Part shown: positions 58,798 to 64,000 of the stretch, in pieces
Layout: each line of letters starts with the position of its first letter
Position numbering within the stretch: the first letter of the stretch is position 1
Notes under the pieces: generated by a model
Seen by the model: only the letters and a program-made list of their open reading frames with translations
Database searches by the model: none
Told to the model about the DNA's origin: nothing
Position numbers and translations under genes: made by a program
Source of the DNA: Parus major
Lineage: Eukaryota > Chordata > Aves > Passeriformes > Paridae
NCBI RefSeq assembly: GCF_001522545.3
Contig: NC_031768.1
Span: forward strand, 7,625,555-7,689,554
Direction: 5' to 3'
Length of the DNA stretch: 64,000 bases

Positions 58798-59960
58798 GGT
58801 GCGGTGCCCCCCACACCCCCTCCGCTGTGCCCCCCCGGCCCCGCGGCGCGGAGCGCTTGTGGCGCTGCCGGCGTTTGGCCGAGCCTCTGTGAGCCGGTAT
58901 CCCCGACAAGGCAGCTGCTTGTGGGGAGAGAGAGGAGGGGGAGGGACAGGGTGTGCGAAGAGTTAAAAGTCGGCTGCTTGTTGCAATGAAATTATGGCTG
59001 GCAGTGGCGCCGCTGCTCGTTCAGCAGACCTCCACTTTTAAACAGTTCACGAGAAGTTCATCAGGGCGGCGATGATGATAGCCGCGCACACGCGCGCTCC
59101 CGGGGCACACAGCGACAAGGGGTGGCTTTGGGGAAGGGGCTGGCAGCCGTCGGGGCCGCGGGCTCTGACCTGCCTGGTGGCCCCGGGACGTCCCATCACT
59201 TCCCTGGAGCTGGGCGGGCTTTGCCCTTGCTCGGGTGGCGGAGGCTGTGGGACATGGGGCCTCCAGATTACCCGCTTTTGGCTGGGGAAGCTCTCACTCC
59301 CCCCATGCAACTTCAGCATTTCGCTATCTGCACGTGTCAGGGGATTGATGAGCTCTAGTGCAGGCACCTCGCCTTATCTTAATGATACATTTCCACCGAG
59401 GAAACAGGCAGCCCCTCTGAGGAGCCCTGGCCCCAAAGGGAAGCGGGGCACAGGGAGCGGGACTGTGTGCTGCAAAGGCCCTTCTCTGAGCCGGTGGCTG
59501 TCCCTTATGGATGAGGCAGCGCACAGGGTGGCTACTAACCCTACTTGAAACCCTAAATCACTCTCTCCATGCTGCTGCTGCCTCTATTGAAAACATTACG
59601 AGCGGCGCATCTGGAAACCAGTAAATCTGTCCAGAAAACGTCTTTCCAGTGAAATAAGTCCCTTTGAATGATAGCGCGGTAACTAACCTCCGTGGATTTT
59701 TGTTTCCTCGCGGCGATTTGTGCGGACTTCATTAGGAAAAGCTAACCGTTGTGGAGAAAGGAGGGTCAACGCGCCGTTTCATTAATATACATTTGTTCCA
59801 GACGTGGAGTTTTGCACAAAAGGCCTCTCTGAGGGGAGAAAAAAGTGTTGGGGAACAAGGCTTTCCTGCCGTTTCAGTTCTTAAACCTCTCTGAACGTGT
59901 GTGAAGTATTGTGTTAAAGGCCCAATCTGGGCTTCTTCCCTATTAAATGCCAAAGTGATC

Positions 59961-59968
59961 ATTTGCAT
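59961..59968 (+). promoter_or_regulatory. Octamer (POU-factor) motif
   Basis: An exact ATTTGCAT octamer in an AT-rich, CpG-poor block (TGATCATTTGCATATTTTG) 1.4 kb upstream of the ATG exon. Octamers bind POU-domain factors. One exact 8-mer occurs often by chance, so the call rests only on its placement in a conserved-looking block. Confidence 0.25.
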
Positions 59969-60556
59969 ATTTTGTAGCCTGACAAAGGAAATGAGTTTGC
60001 TGGGGAAGCATGGATGCTTTGGGAGACGTTAGGCGTTAAACTCCCAGTGGTCAATCGCCCGTTACTGGCTTGTGTGTGTGTAAAAGGAGTATCATGCCTC
60101 CTGCTTAAAGGCTTCTATTTTTGTGAGAGAGGAAGAGCTGAGGGATATCCTGTGCATTAAAGGCTCCCCCTACTTATTAACCCAGCATTTAGCAGCAGGA
60201 TGCAGGCTGAAGCTCAGTCAAAAGAAACGACTCAACCTCCGAAGAGCAATTAAAATCTTGCACTGGAATAAATCATGCGCCGCGATAATCCTGTTAATAA
60301 AACGCAGCTTGTCCTGACACTTCGCTCATGCAGCAAACTAGAATTTAATGTGAGCGGAGGTGGCATTAGGCAAGGTAGAGGGGAGGAAAAGCCTTTCCCC
60401 CTCTGCCGCTGGACGTGAAAATGTGGTTACCTTTCACCTGCCTCTCTGGCTGCACACAGCGCCGATCCTCTTGGACTGCTAATACTTCTCCAGTGAGCCT
60501 GCTAATGATTTCTTTCCCTGGAGTGAGCAGGCATCATTGAATTACTGAAAGCACTC

Positions 60557-60560
<4 letters not shown>

Positions 60561-60620
<60 letters not shown>
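60561..60620 (+). repeat. Perfect (CAG)20 trinucleotide repeat
   Basis: Sixty bases of uninterrupted CAG, followed directly by CTCGG and preceded by GCAA. It lies 710 bp before the acceptor of the BCOR ATG exon, in sequence with no long open frame in any reading frame. It therefore looks intronic or upstream rather than a polyglutamine tract. The complement is (CTG)20. Confidence 0.98.
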
Positions 60621-60621
<1 letters not shown>

Positions 60622-61329
60622 TCGGATGCAGAAGCCACCAGGGCTCCTCGCTTAATCAAATCAAGGGGTGGGGAGCTCGCCAACCCACTTACTATTTTTA
60701 ACCCCTTTCTCCAAGTTAGTCATGTGCAGACGCTAAAAGAGAGGTTTTTATTTAGATGCCTTCTGTAGCAGTGTCTCTTCAGTTTTAAGTTCTCGTGTAA
60801 AAGCCTTATCAGCAATCAGCGTAGCTAATACACACCGGTATATAGTTGTTCTTGCCTTGCTTTCCTGCTCCTGTGTGTTCCTAATGCAGGGCTTTTGTGA
60901 GCGCCCGTGGGTTGTTTGAATGTTTCCCCAGGCTCACGGGGTCTCCCTCCTCGGTTCAGTCTATGTGAGATGAAGATTTGGGGACTGATGTGTACTTGGC
61001 CGGCTGAGTCATTTTTTGTGGAAATGAAATGCTGTGGAGAAACTTTTATTTGTCGATAGTCTGGAATGATTCTTAATTTTCTGGATGTGCGCTGGGGAAA
61101 AGATCCATCTCCTCTGACCTATAAATGCCCTCAATTTGCTCCTTTATTGCCGGGTATCTCCCTTAGCGGTTAACGTAGGCAGCTCTCTCCCCGCACCAAT
61201 CCTGCATTCATTATTAATTACCCGGAGGGAGGCTGGCTGCTCCACTGTGATGTTTGCACTTCCTCCTAGACAAATCTGCTCAACTTTTTTTTCTTTCTTT
61301 TTTCTTCTTCTTTCCTTTTTTTTTAATAG

Positions 61330-61373
61330 AATATAAAACCGTGGAGAAAAGCGTTGATTTTTAAGAAGACGTC
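61330..61373 (+). other. BCOR: BCOR 5' UTR segment of the ATG exon
   Basis: Forty-four bases lie between the AG acceptor at 61328-61329 and the ATG. They contain an in-frame TAA at 61362-61364 and no upstream ATG. Because this exon begins at a splice acceptor rather than a promoter, at least one non-coding first exon must lie upstream. That makes the CpG-island donors at 42025, 43142, 45331 and the 58.8 kb promoter relevant. Confidence 0.85.
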
Positions 61374-61459
61374 ATGCTTTCTGCAACTCCCCTGTATGGC
61401 AATGTTCATAGCTGGATGAGCAATGAAAGGGTCCGCATGTGTGGAATTAATGAAGACAG
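61374..61459 (+). CDS. BCOR: BCOR first coding exon, coding part
   Basis: The ATG at 61374 opens 28 codons plus two bases (AG) of codon 29. The frame is closed upstream by an in-frame TAA at 61362-61364, so no longer N-terminus is possible within this exon. The Kozak context has G at -3 (gtcATGc). The exon starts at 61330 after a strong acceptor: a T-rich tract from about 61286 ending TTTTTAATAG. The donor is ACAG|GTAAAT at 61459/61460, leaving phase 2. The residues include [10 protein letters not shown] and the cluster [11 protein letters not shown]. From memory, human BCOR differs in the last few residues (around CGASED), so GINED is a lineage difference to check. Confidence 0.95.
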
Positions 61460-64000
61460 GTAAATATTTAAGCTTCTGGCAAGTTAAACCACACTGTAAT
61501 TCTGCAGAGTGAGGTCTCGGAGTTTGCTCGTTTCCCTAATACTGGAGCAGAAAGCTGCCACCTTGCATCGAGATCAGCCCAGCTTGGAGGGAGGGCAAAA
61601 GGAGAGAGTCAAGACGTGCCTGAGAGCAGTAGAGCAGATGCTGATTTACTATGGAACAGGCAACCTGGGTCAGTGAAGTGAGGACGCCCTCAAAGCAGCC
61701 TTTGAATGTGCTTTCACAATTAATTTATTATTTTGCATTTGTGAAGGGGAATTAAACCAAGTAGTGCACGTTTTCTTGTGGTGACTCTGTGTGGCAGATT
61801 GGCTCGTGCCTGCAACTTGGTGTTCCCCGCCTTTGGACCAATGACTTGTCATGTGAAATAGGATCAGTAGTGTCTATCTCCCACAAATTAATTTCTCCTC
61901 CTCCCCACCTTTTTTCTTGCTGAATATAATTCAGTTGATGATCAAAATTACAGTGTTTGATGGGATGACACAGGCACTGGCAGGTGTCCCCTTCCCTTAA
62001 ATCCCAGCTTTTTAAAAAGCAAAGTGATGCTGGACAGAAGCTGCATATGTACCTCTAGTTCTCTGTGTCAGTTTTGTGTGGTTTTAGTGCTTTTCTCTCT
62101 TCTTATTCCCTGTTCTCACTGTTGTGTGAAAAGCCTCCAAAAAGCTGGTGGAAGTTTTTGGTCTTTGCAGGGAATACTATTTGCAAACATAAGCTGAAGG
62201 AAAACAGCCAAGCATCTCACTTTGCTTTCTCACCCTCCCTCCCCACTTTCCTCCGAGTTGTTCAGGGATAATAACTGTGTGCTGCTTGCAGGGAAGGTTA
62301 ATCTTTTAAAAACAAATGGATTAAAATTGCATTTCTGCTTTGTGGTGATGATGTGCCTTTAAGTACTTTGATTGAAAGGAGTTCTTTTGGGTAATGCTGA
62401 AACTTTCCTTCTGCTGCATGTCAGTGATTTTTTTCCCTGGGATTTGAAATTTGTCACTAAGGTATATTCTTTATTGGTGATTTCTGTGATAACAAGTCCC
62501 AGAGCTGCAACACTGGTATGGCACAGATGTGCAGCTCCTTCTTTAGCATGGAAGAGGTGATGTTCATGTGATACTAGTGTGTGTATTTTAATTTTATCCT
62601 CAGCAGTGTTTATGGATGATATATGAACAGAGTATGTTTAAAATGGGGTATTCTCCCCCTGGAAAAAGGAAAGGGTGAGGAGCAAAAGAGAAGACCTTGA
62701 CAAAAACTGCTAGCTTTGGAAGAGGCTGCTTTGAGGTGTACTTGGTGTGTTCTTGTTGTCAAAACTCTTTATGCTTATTTTCAAATGGTCTTTGCTTCTC
62801 CAAGTAGTCAGCATGTATAGGTACAGAGAAGGATAAATATGTTATCTCATGGGAGTTCTCTAGGGGAATCAAAATATGGAGGTGATATGATACTATACTG
62901 ATCCGAGATGTGCAGGATGTTTTCAAATTAGTAAGCTTCTGTTTTTCAATAGGAAAATTCCCGTTAATGATGGTGATGCACCGAAAAGCAGACTGGAGTT
63001 GAGGGAGGAAAATCACCTGAATCACAGTGTGGTAAGAAGTTACAAGCTTCATGCTGCAGATGAGTCTGTGCCTGTCCTCCCCACTGCGAGTCCTGCCTCT
63101 GGCTGTTATTACGTGATCCATTTGGAGAAATGATTAAAACACCTTCCTGATGCAGCCTTAGTGGGCTTGGGCACATTCAGGTTTATTCTGTGAAACAGTG
63201 AAGTTGGGTCTTTCTTTATTTATCTCATTAATCTCTTGATGTTTTGTGATGTGGGTTGTTGTATGATGTCAGATTCTTAGTTTTGCTGTTATGAATAATG
63301 CCATGTGGAATACCAGCATGTGTAACAAAAGTAGTTCATGTAAACATTACGAACATCAATGTTCCAGCAAAGTTGGTGGGATTTTTTTCTCTGAGTCTAT
63401 ATGGGGAACAGCAAGTGGGAAGGAAATTAGACAGTGGACCTTTCTTCATGCTGCATCCTCAGATGCCTTGCCCCATGAATCGTGTGGTGGTGGTGAGCCC
63501 CAGAGCAGAGCTGCAGTGGACAGAGAGGTCTTGGAGGAAGAGGAGGATGAGGAGAGACACTCCATCCTTCTCTTTCTGGTCTCCACGCCACAGCCCACAT
63601 CCTCTTGCTCTGGGTGGGCTGGGACTGAAGAGCCAGTGGTTGTACTGAGGCAGTGCCTCTGAGCATTGTCTCTAGGCCACTCCTGGCTGTTTGAGTCCTC
63701 ACACCTTTGTTCCTGGCTGTTTGAGTTTTGGATTTGGAAAGATTGTTGTTGATGTTTGTAATGTTATACATACTGCTCCGTAGGTTCCTGTTCTCCCATT
63801 TTCCAGTGTAATCAGCCTCTGTACATTTTCACAACAAACAGCATGTTTGCATTGTTACTGTTTCTCATCCAAAATGCTGATCTATCTGTAGCTTGAACGG
63901 TAGTCATGTTAGTGAGGTGTGAAAGTAACATGCTTCTTGTTCTGTAAAGGTGGATGCAACTACAGCACATCGCATCGACAGTCTTGCAGCTCTGAGTATG
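61374..64000 (+). CDS. BCOR: BCOR (BCL6 corepressor), N-terminal coding exons, partial
   Basis: Spliced coding sequence joining 61374-61459, 62953-63031 and 63950-64000 and running off the window. It gives 72 residues beginning [15 protein letters not shown], then [22 protein letters not shown] and [12 protein letters not shown], which I recognise as the BCOR N-terminus. BCOR is a nuclear corepressor. From family knowledge it binds the BCL6 BTB domain through a motif further downstream and, through its C-terminal ankyrin repeats and PUFD domain, assembles with PCGF1, KDM2B, RING1 and RYBP into the variant Polycomb complex PRC1.1, which ubiquitinates H2A at CpG islands. None of those domains is in this window: the segment lies before the BCL6-binding region, in the long disordered N-terminal part. 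Exon phases (2, then 0, then 0) are consistent and all boundaries are GT-AG. Full-length BCOR is about 1,700 residues, so only about 4% is present. The alternative, the paralogue BCORL1, is less likely because the opening residues are those of BCOR. Confidence 0.95.
61460..62952 (+). other. BCOR: BCOR intron between first and second coding exons
   Basis: A 1,493-bp intron with donor GTAAAT and acceptor TTTTTCAATAG. It is AT-moderate and CpG-poor, unlike the islands upstream. No further coding exon, transposable element or RNA gene was recognised in it. Confidence 0.9.
62953..63031 (+). CDS. BCOR: BCOR second coding exon
   Basis: A 79-nt exon. Its first G completes the AGG arginine codon split across the intron, then 26 codons follow, reading [20 protein letters not shown] and ending HLNHSV. 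The acceptor is CAATAG|G and the donor is GTG|GTAAGA, leaving phase 0. From memory the human protein has [20 protein letters not shown] here, so several substitutions are visible while the charged RLELREEN core is unchanged. This supports a functional, constrained exon rather than a chance frame. Confidence 0.94.
63032..63949 (+). other. BCOR: BCOR intron between second and third coding exons
   Basis: A 918-bp phase-0 intron with donor GTAAGA and acceptor TTGTTCTGTAAAG. It contains a short direct repeat: TCCTGGCTGTTTGAGT at 63681-63696 and again at 63711-63726. Open frames on both strands cover 63291-63771 but lack splice or family support, so I treat them as intronic noise. Confidence 0.88.
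63950..64000 (+). CDS. BCOR: BCOR third coding exon, start only
   Basis: Seventeen codons from the acceptor (AAAG|GTGGAT) to the window edge. They read [17 protein letters not shown], matching the BCOR stretch that precedes the long disordered region. In known BCOR genes this is the start of the very large exon that encodes much of the protein, including the BCL6-binding region. The window cuts it after the methionine codon. Confidence 0.93.
   Translation, partial: MDATTAHRIDSLAALSM

Larger units (their letters stand above)
57600..59300. promoter_or_regulatory. Proximal CpG island with candidate TATA promoter
   Basis: Very GC-rich sequence dense in CpG, ending 2 kb before the BCOR ATG exon. 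It contains a (GGCTC)-type pentamer run at about 58312-58345, an SP-type GC-box field, a moderate splice donor (GGCAG|GTTAGT at 58358/58359) and a TATA box at 58790. Open frames on both strands here are artefacts of low stop-codon density. It is a plausible alternative BCOR promoter, being the last island before the coding exons. It could instead be an intronic enhancer island. Confidence 0.55.
59300..61329 (+). other. 5' flank or intron before the BCOR ATG exon
   Basis: AT-moderate, CpG-poor sequence between the 57.6-59.3 kb CpG island and the ATG exon. It holds an octamer-type POU word ATTTGCAT at 59961-59968, a perfect (CAG)20 tract at 60561-60620, and a long polypyrimidine run at about 61286-61325 that forms the acceptor. 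No exon other than the ATG exon could be supported. The stretch 59700-60360 has the AT-rich, repeat-free texture of conserved non-coding sequence. Confidence 0.6.

Noticed and set aside
60561..60620. CAG run as a polyglutamine-coding exon
   Set aside because: No open frame of useful length spans it and no splice sites frame it. It is upstream of the BCOR ATG exon.
63291..63771. Open frames on both strands in the intron before the large BCOR exon
   Set aside because: The BCOR reading frame splices across this stretch with consensus signals. The frames are short, match nothing known and overlap each other.

Overview
The window is vertebrate nuclear DNA, most likely from a bird or another sauropsid. 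It is intron-rich, carries GT-AG introns and polypyrimidine-tract acceptors, and holds many CpG islands. A degraded CR1-type LINE 3' end at about 26.85-27.41 kb closes with the TCTATGA-type tail known from turtle, crocodile and bird CR1 families. Six N gaps sit in or beside the most GC-rich stretches, as is typical of avian draft assemblies. There is no bacterial, viral or plasmid content.

Only one protein-coding gene can be supported: the 5' coding end of BCOR (BCL6 corepressor, PRC1.1 subunit) on the + strand at the right edge. Three coding exons, 61374-61459, 62953-63031 and 63950-64000 (continuing past the window), join in frame into 72 residues that match the BCOR N-terminus. The acceptors, donors and phases agree, and an in-frame stop 12 bases before the ATG fixes the start.

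The other 61 kb is upstream or 5'-intronic non-coding sequence with an unusual layout. From about 1.4 to 21 kb and again from about 28.3 to 46.2 kb the DNA is close to a continuous field of CpG islands, broken by AT-rich blocks of 50-400 bp with homeodomain, POU or SOX-like core words. Smaller islands lie at 47.6-47.9, 51.4-52.8, 54.4-56.9 and 57.6-59.3 kb. Two CpG-poor valleys (21.3-28.3 and 46.3-51.4 kb) look like ordinary intergenic or intronic DNA. Candidate BCOR 5' elements are a purine-rich CpG island ending in a strong splice donor at 42025/42026, a TATA-box CpG promoter at 58790, and a TATA box plus splice donor at 45272-45332.

Notable repeats are an uninterrupted (CAG)20 tract 0.75 kb before the ATG exon, a (TTTCCC)8 tract, and a 415-bp-spaced duplication of an AT-rich hairpin carrying AATAAA on both strands inside a GC-rich minisatellite field (34.07-34.9 kb). 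There is also a decayed GTGT/GACACGG minisatellite at 2.9-3.45 kb and a (GT)21 microsatellite. The many long open frames over the CpG-rich DNA are stop-poor because of base composition and are not called as genes. All GC, CpG and identity statements are by eye.
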